Assembly (NCBI RefSeq): GCF_014779765.1 | Contig: NZ_JACXZA010000001.1 | Coordinates: 558,001-622,000 of the forward strand | Length of the DNA: 64,000 nucleotides | Direction of reading: 5' to 3' | Source: Paenibacillus terricola | GTDB taxonomy: Bacteria > Bacillota > Bacilli > Paenibacillales > Paenibacillaceae | Shown here: piece by piece, positions 11,029 to 19,184 of the stretch | How the letters are laid out: the number at the start of each line of letters is the position of its first letter | Numbering within the stretch: position 1 is the stretch's first letter | Notes under the pieces: model-generated | What the model was told of the DNA's origin: nothing | Seen by the model: only the letters and a program-made list of their open reading frames with translations | Database searches by the model: none | Position numbers and translations under genes: made by a program

Positions 11029-12099
11029 ATGTCTTCTACTGCGAATCACAACAGTGTTAATCAGGCCGTGAATGCTGAGAAAGATGAGCTTCCGCCACTC
11101 CGAACAAGGCCAGTTGCAGCATCGCTTGTTCTTACCTTGGGGCTTGCAGCACTCGCATTTGGCATTGCATTATCGGTTTCCCTTGGCGCCGTACATATGA
11201 GCTTGTCGACGGTATGGTCGGCAGTGTTTCATTTCAACCCGAAGATTACGAATCATCAGATTATATGGGAAATCCGCTTGCCGAGGGTGCTGGCATCTGC
11301 ATTGGTTGGTGCGGCTTTTGCGGTGGCAGGCGCGATGATGCAAGGAATTACCCGTAACCCGATGGCGGATTCCGGTATTCTTGGTTTGAATGCAGGTTCG
11401 GCCCTTGTACTGTCTCTATGCTTCTCGCTTATGCCGGGGTTGTCCTACAATATGATCCTAGTGCTTTGTTTCATCGGTGCCGCAATTGGCGCGGTCATTG
11501 TGTTCGGCATCAGTGCCGTGTCAAGAGGAGGCTTTACGCCTGTACGGCTCGTGTTGGCCGGTTCCGCCGTCTCTTCGCTGCTCTATGCGCTTAGTGAAGG
11601 AATTGCCCTCCACTTCAAAGTTGGACAGGATCTCGCTTTCTGGTTTGCTGGCGGTGTAGCGAATGTAAAATGGGAGCAACTGATAACGATATTTCCTTGG
11701 ATACTGGGTGCCATAGCGGTGGCGATCGTTCTTTCTCGTTCGATTACGCTGCTGAGTCTCGGAGAAGAGATAGCGATTAATCTCGGTCAGCGTACGCAAC
11801 TGATTCGAATCCTTTCGGTTGTCGTCATTATTATTTTGGCAGGATCGTCTGTGTCGGTTGTAGGGGCTGTCTCCTTCGTTGGTTTGCTCGTTCCGCATGT
11901 TACACGGTATCTGGTAGGTGTCGATTATCGATGGATCATTCCTTGCTCTGCGGTTTTGGGAGGTCTGCTAGTCGTACTTGCCGATTTGGGCGCACGGATG
12001 ATTAACCCGCCGTATGAATTCCCGATCGGTGCACTAATTGCAATGCTGGGCGTCCCATTCTTCCTCTACTTGGCGCGTAACGAGAGGAGGGGGCTGTAA
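11029..12099 (+). CDS. Iron-siderophore ABC transporter permease, FecCD/BtuC family
   Basis: Membrane permease for uptake of ferric siderophores or haem-like substrates. The 356-residue protein has about nine to ten hydrophobic segments. It also has FecCD family signatures WEIRLPRVLASALVGAAFAVAGAMMQGITRNPMADSG-like and VVGAVSFVGLLVPHVTR (written here as landmarks near residues 80 and 280). The ATG at 11029 follows GAAAGGAT; an upstream ATG at 10972 would begin inside the Fur box and is rejected. The stop is immediately followed by the start of the second permease. No binding-protein or ATPase gene of this system is nearby. Confidence 0.9.
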   Translation: MSSTANHNSVNQAVNAEKDELPPLRTRPVAASLVLTLGLAALAFGIALSVSLGAVHMSLSTVWSAVFHFNPKITNHQIIWEIRLPRVLASALVGAAFAVAGAMMQGITRNPMADSGILGLNAGSALVLSLCFSLMPGLSYNMILVLCFIGAAIGAVIVFGISAVSRGGFTPVRLVLAGSAVSSLLYALSEGIALHFKVGQDLAFWFAGGVANVKWEQLITIFPWILGAIAVAIVLSRSITLLSLGEEIAINLGQRTQLIRILSVVVIIILAGSSVSVVGAVSFVGLLVPHVTRYLVGVDYRWIIPCSAVLGGLLVVLADLGARMINPPYEFPIGALIAMLGVPFFLYLARNERRGL

Positions 12100-13134
12100 A
12101 TGGATATGATCAATCGGTTCGGAATCGAACAACGCCGTCGGAAGCGCAGTATTCTTGTCTTTTCTGTTCTTGGCGCACTAATCATTGCAGCCTTCATCAT
12201 TAGTATGAATACAGGCACCATCCGGCTGTCTCCGTTAGACGTATTGAAGACGCTGTTCGGTATGGGGACCGATAAGGAAAATCTTATTTTGTTTGATTTC
12301 CGTCTGCCGCGCATCGTGATTTCTCTCCTCATTGGAGCGGGACTTGCGATATCGGGCTGTGTTCTGCAGGGAGTAACACGCAATGCGCTTGCGGATCCGG
12401 GTCTTCTTGGCATCAATGCAGGAGCGGGCCTTGCCGTTATTTTGTTTGTTTGTTTCTACCCGTCAACGAGCACAGTTCCTGTGTTTGTGCTGCCTTTGTT
12501 AGCGCTGCTTGGCGCTGGACTTACAGCGATACTGATTTACAGCTTGGCTCATAAGAAGAATGATGGAATCTCTCCAACAAGCCTTATTCTGACGGGAATC
12601 GCGGTTGCTGCAGGCATTAACGCAGCGATGATTGTCTTGACGTTGACGCTCAGCCCTGAACAATACCAGTTCGTTGCGACTTGGATTGCAGGCAGTATAT
12701 GGGGGACGAACTGGAAGTTCGTATTAGCGCTGCTCCCTTGGATTGTTGTGCTGCTGCCCTATGTCATGCTGAAAGCAAATGTGATGAACATTATGAACCT
12801 GAGCGATCATACGGCCGCCGGGCTTGGTGCACCGATCGAGGCGGACCGCCGTAAACTGCTGTTTACTGCTGTTGCGCTTGCAGGATCCTGTGTAGCGGTT
12901 AGCGGCGGAATCGGCTTCGTTGGCTTGATCGGCCCGCATCTGGCGCGGACGCTGGTTGGTCCGAAGCATCAGCATCTGCTGCCTGCATCGGCAATGGTTG
13001 GCGCTCTGCTCACGATCATTGCGGACACGATTAGCCGTGCCATGGCATCTGCCGGAATTCCTACAGGTGTCGTAGTCGCCGTTATCGGCGCTCCTTATTT
13101 CTTGTACTTGCTCGCGCGGACGAAAAGCTCGTAA
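12100..13134 (+). CDS. Iron-siderophore ABC transporter permease, FecCD/BtuC family (second subunit)
   Basis: This is the partner permease of the preceding gene, forming the usual FecC-FecD or FhuB-FhuG type heterodimer. It has 344 residues, many transmembrane helices, and family motifs FDFRLPRIVISLLIGAGLA and GGIGFVGLIGPHLART. The start directly abuts the previous stop, and its GAGGAGGGGG ribosome site lies inside the upstream gene, so the two are co-translated. Control by the upstream Fur box is expected. Confidence 0.9.
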   Translation: MDMINRFGIEQRRRKRSILVFSVLGALIIAAFIISMNTGTIRLSPLDVLKTLFGMGTDKENLILFDFRLPRIVISLLIGAGLAISGCVLQGVTRNALADPGLLGINAGAGLAVILFVCFYPSTSTVPVFVLPLLALLGAGLTAILIYSLAHKKNDGISPTSLILTGIAVAAGINAAMIVLTLTLSPEQYQFVATWIAGSIWGTNWKFVLALLPWIVVLLPYVMLKANVMNIMNLSDHTAAGLGAPIEADRRKLLFTAVALAGSCVAVSGGIGFVGLIGPHLARTLVGPKHQHLLPASAMVGALLTIIADTISRAMASAGIPTGVVVAVIGAPYFLYLLARTKSS

Positions 13135-13172
13135 CGCGCGAATTATCGCTTTCGCAAAGGAGCTCGAAACTT

Positions 13173-14900
13173 TTGATAAAACGCTTTTTCTTCTATTACC
13201 GGCCGTATAGAGGCTTATTCCTGCTTGATTTCGGCTGCGCCGTTCTTGCTGGCTTGATCGAGCTAGGCTTCCCGATTGCGATCAATAAATTTGTCGATGA
13301 TCTTCTTCCTAAAGGCGAATGGGGCATTATCGTAGGTGCATCCATCGGACTTCTTGCCCTTTATATTTTGAACATGTTCCTCATGTATATCGTGAACTAT
13401 TACGGTCATATGTTGGGGATTAATATTGAAACGGATATGCGCAAGAAGTTATTCGGCCATATTCAGAAGCTGTCGTTCCGTTATTTTGACAACACGAAGA
13501 CAGGTCATCTGCTCAGCCGTCTGACGAATGATATGATGCAGATCGGCGAGGTTGCCCATCACGGGCCAGAAGATTTGTTTATCGCCATTATGACGCTTCT
13601 CGGCGCCTTCACGTTGATGATGCTTATTCACTGGAAGCTTGCTGTCATGACGTTCATTATCGTACCGGCTATCATCTGGGTGGTCATCTATTTCAATGGT
13701 AAAATGACGAAAGCCATTCATCAGCTGTTCGGCGATATTGGCGACTTTAATGCGTGCATCGAGGATAACGTCGGCGGCATTCGCGTCGTACAGGCGTTCA
13801 CGAATGAGAAACATGAGATTAAGCAATTCACGGAGAACAACAGCCGATTCCGACTGACGAAGCTGATGTCCTACAAGCTTATTGCAAAGAACGGCTCCAT
13901 CAGCTACATGATGATGCGTTTCGTGACACTGTTCGTTATGGTATGCGGTACTTGGTTCGTTATCAAAGGCGGCTTGACTTATGGTCAGTTCATTGGCTTC
14001 CTGCTGCTTACGAACGTATTCTTCCGTCCGATTGAGAAAATCAACGCGATCATCGAGAGTTATCCGCAAGGTATCGCTGGCTTCAAACGGTATACGGAGC
14101 TGCTTGATACCGAGCCGGACATTCAAGATTCGCCGAAAGCAGTTGAGCTTGGCGAGTTGAAGCAGGCCATTCAATTCGAGAATGTATCGTTTGGTTATGA
14201 GAACGAAGCGGCGGTGCTTAGCGGTATCAACCTGACCATTCGCAAAGGTGAAACCGTTGCATTCGTTGGTCCATCCGGTGCAGGCAAAACAACGCTTTGC
14301 AGTCTGCTGCCGCGTTTCTATGAGGTGTCGGGGGGCCGGATTACGGTCGACGGTTCCGATATCCGCGACGTTAAGCTCGAATCGCTGCGCCGCCAGATCG
14401 GCATCGTGCAGCAGGATGTGTTCCTGTTCGCAGGCACGATCCGCGAGAACTTGCTGTATGGCAAGCTAGGCGCTTCCGAAGAGCAACTATGGGAAGCCGC
14501 ACGCCAAGCACGGCTCGAGGAGTTCATCAAGTCGCAGCCTGAAGGCATGGACACCGTAATAGGCGAACGCGGCGTGAAGCTGTCCGGCGGACAGAAGCAG
14601 CGTCTCGCCATTGCTCGCATGTTCCTGAAGAATCCACCGATTCTTATATTGGACGAAGCAACATCCGCATTGGATACAGAGACTGAGTTGATGATTCAGC
14701 AGTCACTGAGTGAGCTGTCGCAAGGACGCACGACGCTTGTTATCGCACATCGTCTGGCAACGATTAAGAATGCGGACCGCATCGTCGTCGTCACGCCTGA
14801 CGGCATCGCCGAACAAGGCCGCCACGAAGAGCTCGTGGGCGCCGGCGGCATCTACAGCCGCCTCCACGAAGCACAATTCGGCGCTTTGCAAATGAGCTGA
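13173..14900 (+). CDS. ABC transporter, fused permease/ATPase (exporter type)
   Basis: A half-transporter of 575 residues: a six-helix type 1 exporter domain (about residues 1-310) and a C-terminal nucleotide-binding domain. Walker A is GPSGAGKTT (near 370), the signature is LSGGQKQR (near 471), and Walker B is ILILDEATSALD (near 491). It probably works as a homodimer. The TTG start at 13173 is supported by AAAGGAG some ten bases upstream. It lies 38 bases after the second permease, so it likely belongs to the Fur-controlled operon and could export a siderophore or a related peptide (inference). It cannot serve as the ATPase of the FecCD pair, since importers use a separate subunit. Confidence 0.88.
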   Translation: MIKRFFFYYRPYRGLFLLDFGCAVLAGLIELGFPIAINKFVDDLLPKGEWGIIVGASIGLLALYILNMFLMYIVNYYGHMLGINIETDMRKKLFGHIQKLSFRYFDNTKTGHLLSRLTNDMMQIGEVAHHGPEDLFIAIMTLLGAFTLMMLIHWKLAVMTFIIVPAIIWVVIYFNGKMTKAIHQLFGDIGDFNACIEDNVGGIRVVQAFTNEKHEIKQFTENNSRFRLTKLMSYKLIAKNGSISYMMMRFVTLFVMVCGTWFVIKGGLTYGQFIGFLLLTNVFFRPIEKINAIIESYPQGIAGFKRYTELLDTEPDIQDSPKAVELGELKQAIQFENVSFGYENEAAVLSGINLTIRKGETVAFVGPSGAGKTTLCSLLPRFYEVSGGRITVDGSDIRDVKLESLRRQIGIVQQDVFLFAGTIRENLLYGKLGASEEQLWEAARQARLEEFIKSQPEGMDTVIGERGVKLSGGQKQRLAIARMFLKNPPILILDEATSALDTETELMIQQSLSELSQGRTTLVIAHRLATIKNADRIVVVTPDGIAEQGRHEELVGAGGIYSRLHEAQFGALQMS

Positions 14901-14915
14901 TCCCAACTATATAGA

Positions 14916-14963
14916 CGCAAAATAAAGAAGAAGCGCTGCTGGGCAGCGCTTCTTTATTTTGCG
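14916..14963. terminator. Long bidirectional-type terminator
   Basis: An almost perfect palindrome of about 20 base pairs (CGCAAAATAAAGAA and its complement, with an inner GCGCTGC / CAGCGC stem and TGGG loop) ends the ABC operon. The arms supply T-rich and A-rich flanks on both strands. Confidence 0.85.
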
Positions 14964-15000
14964 TTGCGCATGACGGAATGCAGATCGAATCAACCCTTGT

Positions 15001-15045
15001 TTGACAGGTTTATTTTAAACCTGTGAAAGTGCTACCTTTATACAA
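15001..15045 (+). promoter_or_regulatory. Promoter region with operator-like inverted repeat
   Basis: A consensus TTGACA (15001-15006) overlaps a perfect inverted repeat ACAGGTTTA-TTT-TAAACCTGT (15004-15024). A half-site ACCTGT recurs at about 15063-15068. The best AT-rich -10 candidate, TATACA at 15040, is too far for this -35, so the exact promoter is uncertain. Confidence 0.4.
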
Positions 15046-15132
15046 AGAGGCATTAGTCTTATACCTGTCATTGCTAACAAAAAAATGTAAACCCACAGGA
15101 GTCTATTTACTTGTAAAGGAGGGGAGCCGTTT

Positions 15133-16524
15133 ATGAAGAGGATGTTCATGCTGACGATGATAGCAGCGTTAATTCTTACTGCCTGTGGGAGGACTTCATC
15201 TGATGTAAAATCGAATCATGAAGGGGCAGCTAGCACGGCAAATAAGGAAGGAGAATCGAATAAGGTGGATATTGACGCATCAAAACCATTTGTACCTGAA
15301 AATCCTGAGAATATGCCGAGCGATGACATCAGCAATTCGGGTGTTGGAGAGAAATCAGGCAACAAACTCGAAGACTACGCGAAGGAAGAATGGTACCAGA
15401 CTTTGCTCGCTAACGCACAGATGAATGTCGGCAATAACTATCGACTGAAAGCGATCGTCGACAAGGCAAAAGCAGGAGAAGAAGTTACGATCGCCTCGAT
15501 CGGCGGTTCCATCACGGAAGGCGCTGGCGCGAAGAACTATTCAGAAAGCTATGCTTATCGAACATACGAATACTTCAAGAATGAATATGGCGTTAAAGAT
15601 GGTTCCAACATTCATTTCATTAATGCTGGAGTCGGCGGAACCCCCTCGACATTCGGGATCATGCGCTATCAACGCGATATCGTATCGAGGGTAGCGGACC
15701 CTGACGGTCTTCCAGACATTGTTATGGTAGAGTTTGCGGTCAATGACTATGGCGAACCAACTAATCATCAAGCTTATGAATCACTCGTCAAGAATATTTT
15801 GCTTCAACCTAATGCACCTGTTGTCATACTCGTATTCTCCGTATTTCCTACCGGATTTACGATGCAAGACGAATTAAAGAAAGTCGGTCAGACTTATGAT
15901 CTGATGATGGTCAGCACCAAAGATAGCGCTTTTCCGCATATCGGAAAAGAATGGACGGAAGATCAATTTTTCTATGATATTTATCACCCGACGTCACTTG
16001 GTCATGGCGTAATGGCGGACGCGATCTTCCATACGATCAAGGCAGCAGCAGAGAAGGAAACTTCTGCTTCCGATATTGATCTGGAGGTTCCGCCGGCGTA
16101 CGGAACGCAATATGTCGGGCTAAAGTCGATTTTTAAAGATAGTTATGATAAGAGTATTCAACTGTCTCTTGGAAGCTTCAGCGAGGATGACCCGAACGTG
16201 TACCGGAACTTCCCGATCGGCAAGCTCTATGAGCATAACTTCCATCATGTTAGCGGAACTAAGAGCCTGAAGTTTACGATCGACAGTAAGAACCTCCTGC
16301 TTGCTTACCGTGCCGTTAACGATGCTGACTTCGGTGAAATCGATATTTATGTAGACGGAGAGAAAACGAAAACGATCAATGGCAATACGGGAAGTTGGGG
16401 TCAGTCTGTTGTGGATTTAATCTTTTCCGAGGACGTTGCTGAACAGCATACGATAGAGATTAAGATGGCAGAAGGCAGTGAGGATAAGAAGTTTACAATT
16501 ACTTGCATGGGTTATACGGAATAG
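15133..16524 (+). CDS. SGNH/GDSL-type hydrolase lipoprotein
   Basis: Predicted surface lipoprotein esterase, possibly acting on acetylated polysaccharides. The signal peptide ends in a lipobox LTAC with Cys18. A low-complexity linker follows, then an SGNH domain: block I GGSITEG (near residue 122), block II AGVGGT, block III FAVND, and block V DIYHPTSLGH with the catalytic Asp/His pair. The C-terminal 150 residues look like a beta-rich accessory domain. An AAAGGAGGGG ribosome site supports the start. The gene stands alone between two terminators. The fold is well supported, the substrate is not. Confidence 0.83.
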   Translation: MKRMFMLTMIAALILTACGRTSSDVKSNHEGAASTANKEGESNKVDIDASKPFVPENPENMPSDDISNSGVGEKSGNKLEDYAKEEWYQTLLANAQMNVGNNYRLKAIVDKAKAGEEVTIASIGGSITEGAGAKNYSESYAYRTYEYFKNEYGVKDGSNIHFINAGVGGTPSTFGIMRYQRDIVSRVADPDGLPDIVMVEFAVNDYGEPTNHQAYESLVKNILLQPNAPVVILVFSVFPTGFTMQDELKKVGQTYDLMMVSTKDSAFPHIGKEWTEDQFFYDIYHPTSLGHGVMADAIFHTIKAAAEKETSASDIDLEVPPAYGTQYVGLKSIFKDSYDKSIQLSLGSFSEDDPNVYRNFPIGKLYEHNFHHVSGTKSLKFTIDSKNLLLAYRAVNDADFGEIDIYVDGEKTKTINGNTGSWGQSVVDLIFSEDVAEQHTIEIKMAEGSEDKKFTITCMGYTE

Positions 16525-16530
16525 TTTCTC

Positions 16531-16552
16531 GCGCTAGCCTTTGTGCTAGCGC
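16531..16552 (+). terminator. Terminator after SGNH lipoprotein gene
   Basis: GCGCTAGC / GCTAGCGC stem with CTTTGT loop, followed by TTTT. Confidence 0.8.
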
Positions 16553-16573
16553 TTTTGTATATGCAACAATAAG

Positions 16574-17096
16574 AACAAAAGTTGTGACCCAAAAGGTCAC
16601 GCGACTCCCAGCACGCAGTAACCAAAACGCACCTCTGTCTCGCTACCGCATCAATACGCACGAACAAAAGTTGTGACACCAAAGGTCACACGACTCCAAG
16701 CGCGCAGTATCCAATACGAGTCTCTGTTTCGCCACCGCACCAGCAAGCTCGAACAAAAGTTGTGACCCCAAAGGTCACACGACTCTCAGCACGTAGTAAC
16801 CAAAACGCATCTCTGCTCTGCCACCGCACCAGCAAGCTCGAACAAAAGTTGTGACCCCAGAGGTCACACGACTCCAAGCACGTAGTAACCAAAGCGCATC
16901 TCTGTTCTGCCACCGCACCAGCAAGCTCGAACAAAAATTGTGACCCAAAAGCTCACACGACTCCAAGTACGCAGTAACCAAAAAGCATCTCTGCTATGCC
17001 ATCGCACCATCAAGCTCGAACAAAAGTTGTGACCCCAAAGGTCACACGACTCCAAGCACGCAGTATCCAATACGAGTCTCTGTTTCGCCACCGACC
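16574..17096. repeat. Six tandem copies of an 89-bp repeat
   Basis: Copies begin at 16574, 16663, 16752, 16841, 16930 and 17019, each starting AACAAAAGTTGTGACC or a close variant. The period is exactly 89 bases. Every unit contains a hairpin built on TGTGACC ... GGTCACA. The minus strand shows three overlapping open frames repeating a CSSLLVRW-like motif. Because 89 is not a multiple of three, each frame reads a different phase of the same DNA, and none has a ribosome site, so I treat the array as non-coding. It lies between a terminated lipoprotein gene and the 3-prime end of yhbH. Confidence 0.92.
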
Positions 17097-17271
17097 CCTT
17101 CCGGGGTCCCGGGGTTGGAAACCCCGGGGGTCCTCCCTTGCAGGGAGGATTTAGGTGGGTAGAACGCTTGATTTAGGTGGGTAGAAATTTTGGAATTAAG
17201 GTTTTAGAGAAATTTGATGTTTAGATTTATCTTGAAAAAAGTGGCTCCAAGGGGCACGGCCCCATGGAATC
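17093..17271. repeat. Cluster of GC-rich palindromes and a 17-bp direct repeat
   Basis: Directly after the 89-bp array come small palindromes: CCCGGGGTT / AACCCCGGG (17108-17128), CCTCCCT / AGGGAGG (17132-17148), and CCAAGGGGC / GCCCCATGG (17247-17267). GATTTAGGTGGGTAGAA occurs twice, at 17148-17164 and 17170-17186. The last palindrome could serve as terminator for yhbH on the minus strand; the rest has no recognised role. Confidence 0.7.
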
Positions 17272-18438
17272 CTACTGAGGAGTTAGGTCCCGCTTCCTGA
17301 AGAAAGATTTCAATGCATTATAAACTTCGGTTTTCTCCCGAATGACATGATACATAAAGTGCGGGAACTGAATGTGCTTATAAGCAGACATGAGCGTACT
17401 CGATCGGTTGTATTGATTCACTTCGCCGTAGCCGAACAGGTTCGCCCGTTTCAGCAGTTCGCCGATCAGCTTAACGCAGCGCTCGTTATCGCTCGTCAAG
17501 TTATCGCCATCGGAGAAATGGAAGGGGTAGATGTTGTACATATTCGGCGGGTAACGGCTGTCGATGATTTCAATTGCTTTGATATAAGCGGAGGAACAGA
17601 TGGTGCCGCCGCTCTCGCCGCGTGTGAAGAATTCTTCCTCCGTAACTTCCTTCGCCTCCGTATGATGGGCGATGAACACGAGCTCTACCTTCTCGTATTG
17701 ATGGCGCAGGAAGCGGGTCATCCAGAAGAAGAAGCTGCGTGCGCAATATTTTTCGAAAGAGCCCATCGAACCTGAAGTATCCATCATCGCAATGATGACC
17801 GCATTGGACTGCGGCTTGATGATTTCCTCCCACGTCTTGTAGCGGAGATCATCCGGCGAGATATGATGAATGCCTGGCTGACCGCTCGTCGCGTTGCGAC
17901 GGAGGTTCTCCATAATGGTCCGCTTCTTGTCGATGTTGGACATGATGCCCTTCTTGCGAATGTCGTTGAAGCGGACTTCCTTCGTCTCCAGCTGATCCCG
18001 ATCCTTCTGCTTGAGAAAAGGGAGCTCCAGCTCCTCGAACAGCATGGCCTCCAGCTCAGCTAAACTGATCTCAGCTTCGATCACATCCTCGCCAGGCTGA
18101 TCGCCAGCACCTTCGCCTTTGCCAGGACCTTGCGCCGCTTGCGGGTCAACGCCAAGCACGTCACCGACTTGGCTGTCTCCGTCGCCCTGTCCGACGTGCT
18201 TGTTCTTGTTGAAATTATAAACAATCCGATATTCATCGAGGCTTCGGATCGGCACCTTTATGACCTGTTTGCCGTCTGACATCACAATGCTCTCCTCGGA
18301 GACAAGGTCTGGCAGGTTCTGCTTGATTGCTTCCTTTACTTTCTCTTGATGGCGCGCTTGATCCTGATAGCCCTTGCGGTGGAGCGACCAGTCCTCGCGG
18401 GATACGATGAATGAGCGATGATTATCCAATGTGCCCAT
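17272..18438 (-). CDS. yhbH: Sporulation protein YhbH (UPF0229 / DUF444 family)
   Basis: A 388-residue cytoplasmic protein of the YhbH/YeaH family, known in Bacillus as a sporulation-related partner of the PrkA kinase. A VWA-like metal-site region is visible in [14 protein letters not shown] (near residue 216). The N-terminal half has the family features [18 protein letters not shown] and an acidic, Gly-rich linker near residue 100. GGGAGGT lies ahead of the ATG. No prkA gene is adjacent here, so the usual partner must lie elsewhere. Molecular role in spores remains poorly defined. Confidence 0.9.
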   Translation of the reverse strand: MGTLDNHRSFIVSREDWSLHRKGYQDQARHQEKVKEAIKQNLPDLVSEESIVMSDGKQVIKVPIRSLDEYRIVYNFNKNKHVGQGDGDSQVGDVLGVDPQAAQGPGKGEGAGDQPGEDVIEAEISLAELEAMLFEELELPFLKQKDRDQLETKEVRFNDIRKKGIMSNIDKKRTIMENLRRNATSGQPGIHHISPDDLRYKTWEEIIKPQSNAVIIAMMDTSGSMGSFEKYCARSFFFWMTRFLRHQYEKVELVFIAHHTEAKEVTEEEFFTRGESGGTICSSAYIKAIEIIDSRYPPNMYNIYPFHFSDGDNLTSDNERCVKLIGELLKRANLFGYGEVNQYNRSSTLMSAYKHIQFPHFMYHVIREKTEVYNALKSFFRKRDLTPQ

Positions 18439-18620
18439 GTCGGAGCACCTCCCGTCTTATGCCAATCGAATGCACGTTAAGCTAGGCTTCTCATTAACGC
18501 TTCATGTTCCTTACTATATTCAGCGGAAGATTACGATATGTTGGCAGATGTCCGTGTACCGGAATGTGATATAATGGCGAAATATATAACGTAGAAAGAA
18601 AAGAAGGGAAGTAATTGCAT

Positions 18621-19022
18621 ATGTCAATGTTGAACAAATACGGCGCGATCGGTGCTATCTATGCACTGCTTGCTGTAGCATTCGGCGCTTTCGGGGCACA
18701 CGGGTTGAAGGATGTACTTGATGAGGACATGCTTGAAGTGTTCGAGACGGGCGTTCGTTATCAAATGTATCACGGCCTCGGCATTCTTGTTGTTGCGGTT
18801 TTGTCGGATCGCGTGGGCAAGGCTGATGTACTGCGGAGAGGCGCTATGCTGCTGCATATCGGCATCATTGTGTTCTCGGGCAGCCTGTATGTGCTTAGCT
18901 TGAGCGGCACGAAATGGCTTGGTGCGATTACGCCGATTGGCGGTGTCTGCTTCCTCGCAGGTTGGGCTATGATTGCGTGGGCGTTGTGGTCTAGCAGATC
19001 CGATTCCCGCAGTGTAAAGTAA
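18621..19022 (+). CDS. DUF423 (YwdK-type) membrane protein
   Basis: Small integral membrane protein of about 133 residues with four hydrophobic helices. The family motif region AFGAFGAHGLK (near residue 20) and the YQMYHGLGIL stretch identify DUF423. The ATG at 18621 is preferred to the TTG at 18615 because GAAGGGAAG sits about ten bases upstream. The biochemical function of the family is unknown. It is transcribed divergently from yhbH. Confidence 0.85.
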   Translation: MSMLNKYGAIGAIYALLAVAFGAFGAHGLKDVLDEDMLEVFETGVRYQMYHGLGILVVAVLSDRVGKADVLRRGAMLLHIGIIVFSGSLYVLSLSGTKWLGAITPIGGVCFLAGWAMIAWALWSSRSDSRSVK

Positions 19023-19184
19023 TCGGCGAATGCAATTCTAATCGTTTCGACAATAGCCTGAATTTTCTCGCATCCTGCGACAAAGATTAGCATTTTTTTC
19101 TATCCACTGATCGGCATTCGTATTATAATAAAACCAACTAAACTAGTTGTAAATGTACATCGGATAGAGGAAGGACGTTTTCAG

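Noticed and set aside
16686-17091. Three overlapping minus-strand frames coding for CSSLLVRW-type repeats
   Set aside because: They are three phases of the same 89-bp repeat, have no ribosome sites, and the period is not a multiple of three.
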